This document shows, in pieces, positions 1 to 11,343 of a DNA stretch of 64,000 bases (positions are counted from its first letter, which is position 1; every line of letters starts with the position of its first letter). Under the pieces are notes generated by a model. It worked only from the letters and a program-made list of their open reading frames with translations, was not told the DNA's origin and did no database searches. Both the position numbers and the translations under genes were made by a program. This DNA comes from Maratus speciosus. Lineage: Eukaryota > Arthropoda > Arachnida > Araneae > Salticidae. The stretch lies in the NCBI GenBank assembly GCA_963932465.1, contig OZ010786.1, forward strand, positions 272,770,411-272,834,410. The letters run 5' to 3'.

Positions 1-380
1 ACGCTTCACATGTTTTATGTCATACATTTTTATGGGTTATGAAGATAATTTTTGCTTGTCCGGGGACTATTTATAGCTGTCTTTTATAAAAGTAAAAGTT
101 GCTATGGAAACACAGCCCTTATTAAGGTGTAGATCAGTACTTGGTGATGAATAAAGTTGCAGTGTGCATAAAATGTGCAATATAGTTCACTGTCCCCATA
201 AAATAATACAGTTTATATATTTCATAATATAATAACAATCTATAGTATCAGGAAAGTTTGTGCTCTATTTTTCTATGCAAAAACTAAAACATGTTTAGAT
301 ATACTTGAAATTAAAATAACTAAATTCTGCCTATAAATATTTGTAATAAACTTTGATTTCATATTTTACATTTTAGGTAA
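1..380. other. AT-rich stretch, nothing recognised
   Basis: I see no coding pattern, RNA gene or clear repeat. It leads directly into the non-LTR retrotransposon remnant. Confidence 0.5.
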
Positions 381-1062
381 ATAATGATAATAAATAAAGC
401 ACAATTTGATAATTTAGTAAAATATAAAACCTATTAGTAAATCTAACTAATAACATAAAAATAGAAAGCTGTAAGCATTATAGATATTTAGGTGTAGGCA
501 TTAATAGAGAAGGAATAGACTCACAGGAAATTAAATACAGAACTTGTCAGGGTAGAAAGGCTGTAAAACTATTAAATTCTATTTGGTGGAGTAAGGAGAT
601 CTCTAGGTAAAGAAAGTATAATATATACAACTCCATTGTAAAGACCATATTCTTATATGGAGCAGAAGGATGGAGAATTATGGAGACAGAAAGAAAGAAA
701 TTAGCGGCAGTAAAAATGGACGCCCTAAGGAGATCATGCAGGATATTAAGAATAGAAAGAACCAGAAATGACAGAATCAATGAAATGATTTAAATAAAGG
801 GAACCATATTAGATGATATTAAAAAAAGCAATTAATCTGGTATGGTTATGTCAAAAGAATGACTGATGAAAGACTATCCAAAATCACATTCAATTATGAA
901 TCAAACAAAAAAAGGAAACGTGGAAGACCACGAAAGAACTGGGTGGATAATATTTCAAAAGCAATGAGGGACAGAGGTCTGGAAGAGGAATGGACCCTTG
1001 ACCGAAAAAGATATAAAAAGACTCTTGTAGATTCTTCGGATGGCGCCATAAATCGATTTTAC
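381..1062 (+). pseudogene. Non-LTR retrotransposon reverse transcriptase, C-terminal remnant
   Basis: Plus-strand translation in shifting frames gives the C-terminal part of an insect endonuclease/reverse-transcriptase polyprotein. Visible pieces are YRYLGVGINREG (about 478-513), GRKAVKLLNSIWWSKEIS (about 553-606), IVKTIFLYGAEGW (about 636-675), MDALRRSCRILRIERTRNDR (about 718-777) and the basic tail KRKRGRPRKNWVDNISKAM (about 913-969). The YLGV and LYGAE/W blocks lie downstream of the reverse-transcriptase catalytic core, and the RGRPRKNW tail is typical of these elements. The endonuclease and the RT catalytic centre are absent, so this is a 5'-truncated copy, as expected for target-primed insertion. 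There are frameshifts near 605, 790 and 850 and several stops. The clade (RTE, CR1 or Jockey-like) cannot be settled from this fragment. Confidence 0.8.
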
Positions 1063-1849
1063 ATATATAGTAAAATATAAACATTTTTATAATAAAAGAT
1101 TTTTTTAAATCGTGCGAAAAAAATTAAGTATATTGGAAATTTGTTAATTAGTCTATTTCTTTTTTGGGTCAATAGGCAATTATAAAAATAAGAGGATATA
1201 AAGAAAATAAAGTTTTAGTTTTTATTATAAAAGAAATAGTCATCTAAACAAATTACTTATGCTATAATATAGGCTATAAAATTAAACACATATACATGTC
1301 GTGATCATATACATCTATATAGATCTCCTTACCTCCATCTCCATTTAAACTTTACAGCCTCTGCACATATACATACAGACAGTAGCGCCAACGTTTCATA
1401 AACATTGGGTCGGCTTAAAATTAGATGGGAGAAGTGAATGACTAAACATGATAATTCAAAATTAAATTATGATTTTCTAAGAAAATTTTTATATTATTAT
1501 AATTTTACAAATAATTTTATTTTATATTCTTATAAGTTCTCCGTTATAAATACATTAATATTTATATTAAATAACATTGGAATTGAAAACTATTGAAAAT
1601 GGCAAAAACTAAAAGTCAAGAATACATTTTAGTCACCTAAGTGGTTTATCAATTCATGACATCAAAACAGATGGCAAAATATGCAGAAGATTTGTTTTCG
1701 TGAGAAATTTAACTGCACGTCCGCTGACGGGATTTTCAGTGCTCCTGTTAGTCTAATTAATGTCCTTACTATTTTTCAAACAAAATCATTTTCAGAACGA
1801 CAATGAAACCAAATTTCATTTCAGCGATTAAATTATTAAAAAAAAATAA
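1063..1849. other. AT-rich spacer, possible transposon end
   Basis: No gene is seen. Around 1376-1400 there is a GC-richer stretch (CAGACAGTAGCGCCAACG) that resembles the reverse complement of 2415-2440 (GCGCCACTGCAGACAG). These could be decayed inverted termini of one DNA element spanning about 1376-2442, but the match is imperfect. Confidence 0.3.
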
Positions 1850-2335
1850 ATACATGCAATTTAACAAATTACAACGACCATTTGGAAAATGATTTTTTCA
1901 AAGACTAAAATTTAAGACATAAAATATCGGACGGTGTTGCTCATACATTATGTACGCCATGGATTAAACATTAATATTCCTGGACCAATTTTAAATGAAA
2001 TTTCATTCCTAAACTTCTATACATCCCACAATATTACTTTTTACACCATCGTATACAGAAAAAAATGTACTTTTAAATGCAATTTGTTTGAAAGCTGTAT
2101 CTCAATTTGTTTCTGAGTTATTAATATTTTTTGTAGTTTTTATTACTTTTTTGTCATAGTGGCAACAGAAGTATCCATCTCTGTTGAAAGTAAAGGGAAA
2201 ATACAGATTACTGTATAGACCAATCAGAAAACGAATAAAATGAGGATTCAACCAATAACGCTACAGATCTGTTTTTTATTTCCTACCCTGACAGATGACA
2301 ATAACAATTTTTCTAAATGGTTAATAAATTATAAA
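1850..2335 (+). repeat. Dispersed repeat module, copy 1 of 2
   Basis: This roughly 485 bp segment recurs in reverse orientation at about 24105-24750. Matching blocks include the start ATTTAACAAATTACAACG, the middle TGCAATTTGTTTGAAAGC, and the right part around AGTATCCATC and CCTACCCTGA. The copy at 24 kb is interrupted by about 150 bp that this copy lacks. It has no coding capacity. It is probably the internal part of a non-autonomous element. Confidence 0.75.
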
Positions 2336-2579
2336 TTAAGATAATTGAAATTGGCTGGGCTGAGAGATCAAGTTATTGGGTGGGCTTTCGCTTCATGGGC
2401 CTATACAAGTTTGCGCCACTGCAGACAGATGTATATTTTGCAACAGAATATACAGAATGTAGGCATCTAAATCGACATCCTCATATCCAATCTCTATAAA
2501 TTAAACATCTATATGTTTATCTAAATTATGCCTACAGATAATATTCACCTATATCTACAGATTTACCTTTGCACATTTA
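2336..2579. other. Short unassigned spacer
   Basis: This holds the possible right inverted end of the element noted at 1376 and otherwise AT-rich sequence with TATA-rich runs. No gene is seen. Confidence 0.3.
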
Positions 2580-2995
2580 ACAAGTTAGAAATTGCACGTA
2601 AAACATGGCAAATGTGATGCGCTTGTACTTTAACTAGTTTTATAAAAGTTTTTGCACCTCATATTATACTGACTGTATATTTTAGTGCACTTCATAAGTG
2701 CATATCAATTTCATTCTGTTCGAAAGGCTGTAACATCATTAAACTGCACTTGAAAGATTTTTTTCCCATTAGCCGCAGTGTAACAGAAACTTTTGACTGC
2801 CCCTCTAATTAAGCTATGCATCTGATTTCAATAAAATCTGAAATGACTGGACAAAATTTTGCATTAATTATATATTTAAAATTTCAGACCATTCGGTTGG
2901 GTAGTTTTTGCTCTGTCATATGCGGACGGATAGATAGATCTCCAAATTCACTTGGAAATATCCTGTCGGAAGGAGGCACTGTAATAGCAATTTTT
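2580..2995 (+). repeat. Dispersed repeat family R1, copy A
   Basis: The segment from AAATTGCACGTAAAACATGG to the CGGTTGGGTAGTTTTTGC and GCGGACGG block recurs at 4590-5035 (same strand, diverged) and at 7205-7612 (reverse strand). The order of blocks is conserved in all three copies, so this is a true dispersed family. No open reading frame of note is present. Confidence 0.8.
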
Positions 2996-3326
2996 GTGTA
3001 ATTTCGTCGATTTTTTCGTAGTGCTGTTGTATATCAACGGCTCGTGCAGGCACGAGAATTTAGCATCCTTCTAAGCGGAAGGTTTGCAGCAACTAATGTA
3101 TAACAGAATAACAAAATATACATATATATTTTTAAAAAATATGATCGAGATTAACTCTTTTTTACTCAGATTAGCAAAATAAAGCAGAAACTTAAGAGGA
3201 AAATCAAAGTTGGTGTTGTATTGAAGTAATAACGCTGAATTATTAACATGTGTAGCAATTTTTTGAAATATTAATATGTATGAGAAAGAAGAAAGTTTTG
3301 GGATTGGCACACTGCTAAAAATATTT

Positions 3327-3850
3327 ACGGGCAGAGGCCGGCGCCAGAGATTCCAGTCATACCCCGTAAAAAAAAAATCTGTGCCCATCATTTTGTATCA
3401 ACGTGTACACACTAGCGGAGTAAAATGTATGGGGTCGTACCGTATTTGATGGTTTTTGATTTTACCGTTGCCGTAACAGATTGGCTAGAACTGCAAGAAC
3501 ATGTGGATTGCCCTTATTTTTCTAAATATCTAAAATTATACTTGTAAAATTACGGAAAGAAGCCGGCAGCAGAGATTCCAGTCATACCTCGTAAAAAAAT
3601 CTGTGCCCATCATTTTGTATCAAATTGTACACACTAGCGGAGTAAAATGTATGGAGTCGTACCGTATTTGATGGTTTTTGATTTTACCGTTGACGTAACA
3701 GATGGGCTAGAACTGCAAGAACATGTGGATTGCACATAATTTTCTAAATATCTAAAAATATACTTGTAAAATTACGGGCAGAGGCCGGCAGCAGAGATTC
3801 AGGTCATACCCCGTAAAAAAATTTCCATGCCTACCATATTGTGCAGCCCG
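3327..3850 (+). repeat. Tandem repeat, 222-225 bp unit, about 2.3 copies
   Basis: The motif ACGG followed by AGRCCGGC and CAGAGATTCCAGTCAT starts at about 3327, 3552 and 3774, giving periods of about 225 and 222 bp. Units share TGTGCCCATCATTTTGTATC, ACACTAGCGGAGTAAAATG and ATTTGATGGTTTTTGATTTT. A fourth, partial block (CCTAGCGGAGGAAAATGTAT then GGTCGTACCGTATTT) lies at about 4035-4073. The units are not coding. Confidence 0.85.
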
Positions 3851-4589
3851 TAATTTTAAGGGGCAAAGATATTATGCGCTTCAAAACACAATAACACTTT
3901 AGTTACTGTTCCGTAGCAATTGGCACGTTAGATAATCATCACATAACCGATTTCGGGGCAGCGGGTTAAAAAATATATTACGGTCGCCGTTAACTGACAA
4001 TATTTTTCGAAACACGACTGAAACGAAGGGTTACACCCTAGCGGAGGAAAATGTATGAGGTCGTACCGTATTTTTTTAGTGGATCAGACCATTTTTCATC
4101 AAATAAGGCTATTTCCCGTGAAAATTGAACAGCAAAGGCTAATAAATTTACTGTTTTTTTCTGACAGTGCCCATCCGACTAGTTTTTTTTAGTATAAATT
4201 GCTTTTGCTTAAAGATCTGTCTGGTTTTATCCATTATTTCTAGTTAGTTAAAACTGAATGCAAAAGAAGAACATATCATTTATTAGTGATTAAATCGTGC
4301 ATACTTTTTTTAAACAGTATGTGTGTATACATAATGTCTTCCAAAAATATTCTGCTTCTATTTAAATTTATATGTTAAAAAACTTAATCATGGAGAAAAA
4401 AAAATAATTTTGGTTACAAGTTTAAGTACAATCGCATAATATATTAGTTTTTATTGAAATAGTTTCAATAATTACACCCTTTCATTTTTTAATGCATTTT
4501 ATTTTAGAAGAAGAAATATAAAACAATATTTTTAGTGAAAACAGTTATAATAGCATTTTAAACTTAAACGTTTATAGAAACAGGTCAGA
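3851..4589. other. AT-rich spacer with partial tandem-repeat block
   Basis: Apart from the isolated block of the preceding tandem repeat at 4035-4073, I see no gene, RNA or clear repeat. Confidence 0.4.
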
Positions 4590-5035
4590 AAATGTACGTA
4601 AAACGTGGCAAATAAAGTGCTTTCGTACTATAAATAGTTTTATAAATATTGAGATCTTGGTGCAAAGCTGCTGCACTCTCATGCAAAAATGCATGAATGC
4701 AAAATTTATTACGATTATACATATATTAAATTCCGTAATACGGAAATATTACGACTCCATCTTAAATAATGCATAATCACCATGGCTACCTAGAATCATT
4801 ACCTATTAAGCGATATCACTGAACGAATTACGTATGATAGAATTTAATAAAATCATGTAAACTTTTATTAATAAATTTTTAAGTTTTGATTCGATTAACA
4901 TAAAATTTGAAATGACAAAATTTTTCAACTATTATACATTAAATTTCTGACCATTCCGTTGGGTAGTTTTTGCGCTGTTATATACAGACAGCCGGATTGC
5001 CCAAACGACGACTATAGGGGCTACCTATTTATACA
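4590..5035 (+). repeat. Dispersed repeat family R1, copy B
   Basis: This copy matches copy A at both ends: AATGTACGTAAAACGTGGCA near 4591 and CCGTTGGGTAGTTTTTGCGC near 4956. The middle is strongly diverged. It ends with CGACGACTATAGGGGCTACC, which is also present (reversed) at the outer end of copy C, so the family extends slightly beyond copy A's right end. Confidence 0.7.
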
Positions 5036-6128
5036 TTTATAAACGCACCAAAAAAGTCAAATAGACAATAACACCAAAATTAGTTTTTTGAGATATTTTA
5101 CGGGTTGGTGAATAATTTCAATTTAAAATGTACATTAACTACAATCATTTAAAAAATGTATGCATTTTGTAATATATTTTTTTTTATCAATATCAAAATT
5201 TATTTCATGCCAATACCGATGTCTGTTACAGACAAATCAGGAAAACGAAAGCATGATTAATTAATAGTTCCAATGCAAGATCATTAATTTCTAAGAAGCA
5301 TTATATTCCAATAGCCCTAAAAGAAAATTGTGGTTATAAATCTCAAGTAATGTCATTTTGTATTGATAAATGATCTAAAATTGCATGATATTTTTAACGG
5401 ACTGTTATTCTAAAGAATACATTTTTGAATTACTTATTCAATAATAGTTTTTTATTTTCCCCTAAAGTTTGTTTACAATAAAGATAAATGTACTTTATTA
5501 TTTTTATTAAAATATTATTTTTTCTTAATATTTCGAAAAAGATCGGCTGATTTAATAATTGAATAGAAAAGTTTCTCCTTACAGCATTTCTACTTACTAT
5601 CTTTCATAAATGCTTGCGAACATAAAACTGTCCCAAAACTAATTACATTTCAAATTATAACTGAATTAATGTAGCGTTTGCATAATATTTCACATTTCTT
5701 TGCGTCGTATTTGAAAATGGTATCATGAAAGTTTCCTTAATGAGATGAAATTTTTCTTTAGAAGCTCTATATTCACACAAGCTTTCAAGCTTTCAAGCTA
5801 TCACACAAGCCTCAGCTTTTTTTTAAATCAAAGTTATTTAAAATACATTGAAAAATTAAAATGTGAGTACGAACAGTTGGGTAGTATGTATGACCAGCAT
5901 TGATAAGAAGAATAACATTTGCCGATATGTATAGTAAGTACTACTAAAGACCCATTTATTACAAAGTACTGATTACACTGTTAAAAAAATAAATGTTCCT
6001 TAATCTACCAAAATATACTACAGCCACGAACAAAGATATACAAAATTATCCAACATTTCGAAAAGCATTCTTTATCTTTAGAAAGATCAGGAAGCAATAT
6101 ATTTTCAAAATTTAAAGATGCATATATA
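5036..6128. other. AT-rich spacer, nothing coding
   Basis: No gene is recognised. There is a small imperfect repeat of CAAGCTTTCAAGCT around 5775-5812. Confidence 0.45.
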
Positions 6129-6130
6129 TA

Positions 6131-7039
6131 CAGGGTGCAATATGTTATCTATCGCCGACCTTTAATTTCGCAACCGTTGGCCTTAGACATATAGTTCTAA
6201 TTGCAAAAACGTTTCAAATATGCTAAATATTCATGTTGTGGCATTATTTAAAGTAAAAAAATCAATTTTATAAAAAATACGAAATCTAACTTTTTATACG
6301 GTATATATATATTTTTTATAGTCCCTATAGTTATATTTAGTAAACGTTTACACATATCATAACAGATATAACACAAAAGGTTTGACATCTGATTTGCAAA
6401 AATTGACACAGTTATTAAATTTCAACGTTTGAGATTTTTTCACATGACTTTGTCTTTCATTGAGGGATCAGTTAAAAGATGGATTAAAGTAATTCGAGAT
6501 CAAATTCAGGGTGCAATGTCCTTTTTACGGCGAAACCCCTTTTAGCCGGTATCTAAAATTTAAACTAACTTTTATGGGTCGAACAATATTCAAACATCAA
6601 AGTAGGTAGAATAGACAACCGGAAAATAAAACATACTTACTGAGGACTAGATAAATGGCAGCGGAATTGCACCCTGATTTTGATCTCGAATTATTTTAAT
6701 TCATCATTTAACTGATCCCTCAATGAAAGGCAAAATCACGTGCAAAAATCTCAAACTTTGAAATTTAATAACTGTGTCAATTTTTGCAATACAGATGTCA
6801 AACTTTTTGTGTTATTTCTGTTATGATATGTGTAAACGTTTACTAAATATGACTATAGGGACTGGGGGACCGTATAAAAAGTTAGATTTCGCAATTTTTG
6901 AAAAACTGATTTTTTACTTTAAATAATGCCACAACATAAATATTTACCTCATTTGAAACGTTTTTGTAATTGGAACTATATGTCCACGACCAACGGTTGA
7001 GAAATTAAAGGTCGGCGGTAGATAACATATTGCACACTG
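6131..7039. mobile_element. Palindromic TA-flanked DNA element (foldback type), 909 bp
   Basis: The ends are inverted copies: CAGGGTGCAATATGTTATCT at 6131 and the complement of AGATAACATATTGCACACTG ending at 7039. TA dinucleotides flank both sides. The pairing continues inward for almost 400 bp per arm (for example the GTCGGCGATAG block and the ATAATGCCACAAC block), leaving about 130 bp unpaired in the middle. The inner arm ends again carry CAGGGTGCAAT (about 6508) and ATTGCACCCTG (about 6666-6676), so a second, smaller element-like unit sits at the centre. It has no coding capacity. TA duplication and CAGGG ends fit a non-autonomous Tc1/mariner-type or other TA-targeting element. Confidence 0.85.
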
Positions 7040-7204
7040 TATATACAGGATGATTCATATTGTTCGAAACAATAGGCTATTTCCTTAAATATTAACCCTA
7101 GATATGTACTTCCTATTGCAAAGTTTCATACAAAAGGGTATAATAATTAATGACATATGTTGCAACTTCATGAGGATTCTTTTTAGGTACGTTCGTAATT
7201 ATAT

Positions 7205-7612
7205 AAATACGTAGCACCTATAGTCGTCGTTCAGTCCGTGACTGTCTGTCTGTCCGTCCGCATATACCAGCGCAAAAACTACCTAACCTAATCGTTTGAA
7301 ATTTAAAATACATAATTGTTGCCAAATTTTATCGAATCATTTCAAATTTTGTGAAAATGAAGAGTATAGTTTAATTACAAGAGCAGTCAAAAGTTTATCG
7401 CTACATTATGGCCAATGGGAAAAATTTATTTCCAGTGCATTTTAATGATGTTACAGACTTTCGAAGAGAATGAAATTGATATGCACTGGTGAAGTGCACT
7501 AAAATATACATTCAGTAAAATAGCAGTGCAAAAAATATCTATAAAACCACTTATAGTACAAACGCAACGCATTTGCCACGTTTGATGTGCAATTTCCAAC
7601 TTGTTTTAATCA
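7205..7612 (-). repeat. Dispersed repeat family R1, copy C (reverse)
   Basis: This is the reverse complement of 2580-2995: GTCCGTCCGCATATACCAGC at about 7252 and GCCACGTTTGATGTGCAATT at about 7575 mirror the ends of copy A. It extends to CACCTATAGTCGTCG, shared with copy B. It lies inside the 7046-8530 element, so it is either an insertion there or part of that element. Confidence 0.8.
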
Positions 7613-7715
7613 GCTGACGGTCATTTAAATAGTACAGAAAGAAGATGGAAAAGGTAAAAGTTAAACTGAATCGGAAAATTAAGCTACAGGAAGGAGTTAC
7701 TTACACACGTACAAT

Positions 7716-7716
<1 letters not shown>

Positions 7717-7753
<37 letters not shown>
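7717..7753 (+). repeat. Poly-T tract, 37 bases
   Basis: An uninterrupted T run follows ACACGTACAATG. Homopolymers of this length are prone to slippage and sequencing error. It could also be the poly-A tail of a reverse-strand retroposed sequence, but no such gene is visible beside it. Confidence 0.9.
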
Positions 7754-7754
<1 letters not shown>

Positions 7755-8532
7755 TCAAGAATTCTTAAAGAAAAAAGTGCACATTTGAAAAATGTTTTTT
7801 GCGTTGGAAAAATGTGAAAAAAATATTTACTTTTCAAAATATGATTTTTAAAAAAATAAGTTACATTATTTTTCAAATTTATAGTTTTAATAATTTAAAA
7901 ATTTAATATTTAAAAAAAATCTTGAAACAAAATGTAATTTATATTTTCCTTTTTAATTAAATAGAAAAGTTTCGAAATTCGACTAATAATGTTTCGTGTT
8001 ATAACGATTTTAAATTACCCAACTTAAAAATATAATAATCATTTAAAATTTTTTAAAAAACTTTATGAGAAATTTTAGGATGTGATTTTGTTTGCTAATT
8101 ATATTGCTAACCATCACAAAAGAAGAAAAAAAAATGAAAATTCTAACTCAATAAATATATTTTTTACATGTTTCCTAGAACTCTTAAAGTAACATTGTTT
8201 CTTGAATTACATGCATTTTAATTTGTGTCTAATCCCTTAAAACCCGAGGAATTGTTTAAACTCTGTGAGTTTTGGAGATATGAAGATGGATTTTTTTGTG
8301 TTTATTTCAGGAATGGATAAAAAAAAAAAATTCCTAATTGGAAATGTTGTCCTAAGGTTACAGTGTAAAAATTTAGTTTTCGTATTTTATGAAATTAACC
8401 GTTCATGGAGTTGCAACTTATCTCATCAAATTGTGTACCTTTTTTTATGAAACTTTACAGTTGGAATTATGTGTCTGGAGGCAATATTTAAGGAAATAGC
8501 CAATTGTTTCGATCTTTATGAATCACCATGTA

Positions 8533-8600
8533 TCATCATCATCATCATCAATAACCTTTTTCAGTCCACTGCTGGATGTAGGTCTCCCCCTGATTTTTTT
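8533..8600 (-). mobile_element. 3' tail of an insect non-LTR retroelement or derived SINE (reverse)
   Basis: On the reverse strand this reads CAGCAGTGGACTGAAAAAGG followed by GATGATGATGATGATGAT. This CAGCAGTGGAC tail with a GAT microsatellite is a familiar 3' end of insect RTE-like and related elements. Only the last about 70 bp is preserved. Confidence 0.65.
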
Positions 8601-8691
8601 ATTGTTTCCTGATTAGTTCTTTAGTCACCCAATTAACGCTGATCACTTTTCTGATTTCTTCGCTCAGTCTTACTTGAGGTCGTCATATATA

Positions 8692-10238
8692 CACTATATT
8701 GCCATTAATGATTTTCAATTTTAGACATTTTGTCGAATATTTAGAAATATACTTGAGAGATTCTCCTGGAATTTCAGGATTGAAAAGAACAGGTTTGACC
8801 TCATATTTAGAAATGTCGATTTGATAAAAAGGGCAATTAGGGGGCCAGCAAAAAAGCAAAGAAAAAAATACTTGGGATCACTCTGTAAAATAAATGCACG
8901 AAATGATCAATCGCTACCGAATATAAATAAACAGACATTGTAAAATATGTGTATTCTTTTGTGTAAGAATAGCATGTATATTAATAGAGATATAGCGATT
9001 TATTTAAAAAAATAATAAAAATCTTGCATGTTTTTTGCTTATAACATGCAGGGTTTTCAACCAAATTTAACTCCGGTTTCAGAAAAATTGACAAAATATA
9101 GTGAAAACAATATAGTGAATGGGAATATAAATGTATTAAATATTTTAGGAAATATGAGCAGTTGTATGAAATAATTTATATCTGCGCATGCGCGAACGAT
9201 AACTAGGATCATTTTACTTAATTTAATAGTCAACTCTATGGAGCAACTTATTAAAAAAATCTAGTCAAATATAGTAAAAATTCAGAAAGATATCGGCGTT
9301 AGTGTGAGCAAATTTTTAGTTGTTCTCTAAAAGCAGATGAATGATAAGGGATTTTCCACAAATTGTCATTTTTAATTTTTAATTTTTAATTTTTTTTAAT
9401 TTTTATTTTTTATTGATGCTTTAGTTCTTCTTGGATAACCACCAGAACGAGCCTATACCATGATCAAAATATCGAAGCATTTTTTCCAAATCTACTCGTT
9501 GATACTCACTAAATAATAACATTTTCTGAAAGTCAGTTAATAAAAAATGACAATTTGTGTAAAATCCCTTATCATTCAGCTGCTTTTAGAGAACAATTAA
9601 AAATTTGCTCACTTTAACGCCGATATCTTTCTGCATTTTAATGATATTTTACTAGAATTTTTTTAATAAGTTGCTCCATAGAGTTGACTATTAAATTATG
9701 TAAAATGATCCTTGTTATCGTTCGCGCATGCGCAGATAAAAATTATTTCATACAACTGCTCATACTTCCTAAAATGTTTAATATATTTATATTCCAATTA
9801 CACTATATTGTTTCTACTATATTTTGTCAATTTTTCTTAAACCGGCGTTAATTTTGGCTGAAAACCCTGCATGTTATAAGCAAAAAACATGCAAGAATTT
9901 TTTTATTATTTTAAATAAATCAATACATCTCTATTAATATACGTGCTATTCTTACACAAAATAATACACATATTGCACAATGTCTGTTTATTTATATTCG
10001 GTAGCGGTAGATCATTTCGTGCATTTTATTTTACAGGGTAATCCCAAGTATTATTTTTTTTCTTTTATTTTTAGTTGGCCCCCTAATTGCCTCCCTCAAC
10101 AAATCGACATTGCTAAATATGAGGTCATACCTGTTCTTTTTAATCCTGAAATTCCAGAAGAATCTCTCAAGTATATTTCTAAATATTCGACAAAATGTCT
10201 AAAATTGAAAGTCGCCGGTCATTAATGGCAATATAGTA
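8692..10238. mobile_element. Giant palindromic TA-flanked element, about 1.55 kb
   Basis: The left end CACTATATTGCCATTAATGA pairs with the right end, where TCATTAATGGCAATATAGT stops at about 10237. The arms run about 690 bp each (8692 to about 9365 and about 9545 to 10238). They contain matched blocks such as CTGCGCATGCGCGAACGATA and ACATGCAGGGTTTTCA on the left and their complements on the right. The spacer is about 180 bp. Alternating AT surrounds both ends, compatible with TA target duplication. The only reading frames are short and on both arms, so it is non-coding. A transcript would fold into a very long hairpin. Confidence 0.85.
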
Positions 10239-10737
10239 TATATATATATATATTATTTCTGGGAACATGTGCAAATCAGTTTTAGTACTTTTTTGAAATT
10301 TGTAGTGTCATTACTGACTTTGTTAATCCTTCAGGAGATAAATGCTTTTTTGAATCCATTTTATTTTTTATCTCTTCTCACTTTTGGTTCTTTTTTTCTG
10401 GATTTACTGCATATGATAGCTCAGATTTTGCATTTTTAGCTTGTGATGGCTAATTCAGGGATGAAATCGTACATGTGTTTTCTAGAACAGAAGGTAATTT
10501 GGGCCTCAGATTCTCTTGGTTCCACTGCCTTGCTTTCCATTTTCCAATATTTTTATAATATGCAAGGGTTTTTACTGTATTTTCAATTACTTATCTCAAT
10601 TGATACAATAATATATTTCCGAATTTTTTATAACGGATAAAAAACTTTGAATTTGCATATTCAAAATTGTAAATGATCCTTTGGATGTAATGGCTTTATA
10701 TATACAGGATATTTCATAAAAGATGGGCAGAATTTAA
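10239..10737. other. Unassigned spacer ending in a transposon-like terminus
   Basis: It begins with a short TA dinucleotide run. At about 10700-10737 the sequence TATATACAGGATATTTCATA looks like the outer end of another TA-targeting element, and the Copia remnant starts immediately after it. No gene is recognised. Confidence 0.4.
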
Positions 10738-11343
10738 AAGGTGGTAGTACAAATCCAAACAAAAAACTTTCATCATGGAATGTATGAGACTAGCCACACA
10801 GAAACTAATGTAACAGTCGCGAATGGCAATAAATTAATATCATACGACTCAGGAGAATTTATAATCCAAACCGGAATAAACAACAGGCAGTTTACACTTT
10901 GTAAAGTGCTGTTTGTACCTGAGATAGAATCTAACCTGCTGTCAGTAAGCAGGGCCATAAAAAACGGATGTCAAGTGAAATTCGAAAAAGACACATGCGA
11001 TATTATACACAGCGGGGATTTAATTCTACAAGGTAGATTAAAGAACAATTTATATGAAGAGCAAGTAAATAGTGATAATCAATGGGATGGTAATCATGTC
11101 AACATTACGCACAATTGTACAAATACAAAATGCATCGATTTGTGGCACAGGCTGTTAGGCCACAGAAGTTATGAAACAATTAGAACCATTGTCCGAAAAC
11201 AACTAGTGAACGGAATTACAGTTAACGATTGCAAACACAACAAAGAATGTGAGGTATGCATAAAGTCCAAAGCCAACGACGCCCCATTTCCCAAATCGGG
11301 CGCACGTAGAGCCACAAAAAAGGCTAGAATTATTACACAGTGA
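10738..11343 (+). pseudogene. Copia polyprotein remnant: protease C-terminus and pre-integrase zinc domain
   Basis: One reading frame of about 200 residues covers the C-terminal side of the Copia aspartic protease (VLFVPEIESNLLSVSRA, about residues 57-73) followed by the GAG-pre-integrase zinc domain. There LWHRLLGHRSYETI gives the two histidines and CEVCIKSKAND the two cysteines. The gag region, the catalytic DSG of the protease and the 5' LTR are missing, so the element is 5' truncated at about 10738. The order and motifs match Ty1/Copia elements. It is a different family from the element at 44.5 kb because the sequence is clearly diverged from it. Confidence 0.88.

Larger units (their letters stand above)
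7046..8530. mobile_element. TA-flanked DNA element with about 90 bp inverted ends, 1485 bp
   Basis: The left end CAGGATGATTCATATTGTTC pairs with the right end (reverse complement CATGGTGATTCATAAAGATC). The match continues through CGAAACAAT-GGCTATTTCCT and AAATATT. TA flanks both ends, at 7044-7045 and 8531-8532. The left end starts six bases after the preceding palindromic element stops. Internally it contains repeat R1 copy C (reverse) and a 37-base poly-T tract. No transposase reading frame is present, so it is non-autonomous. Confidence 0.75.
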
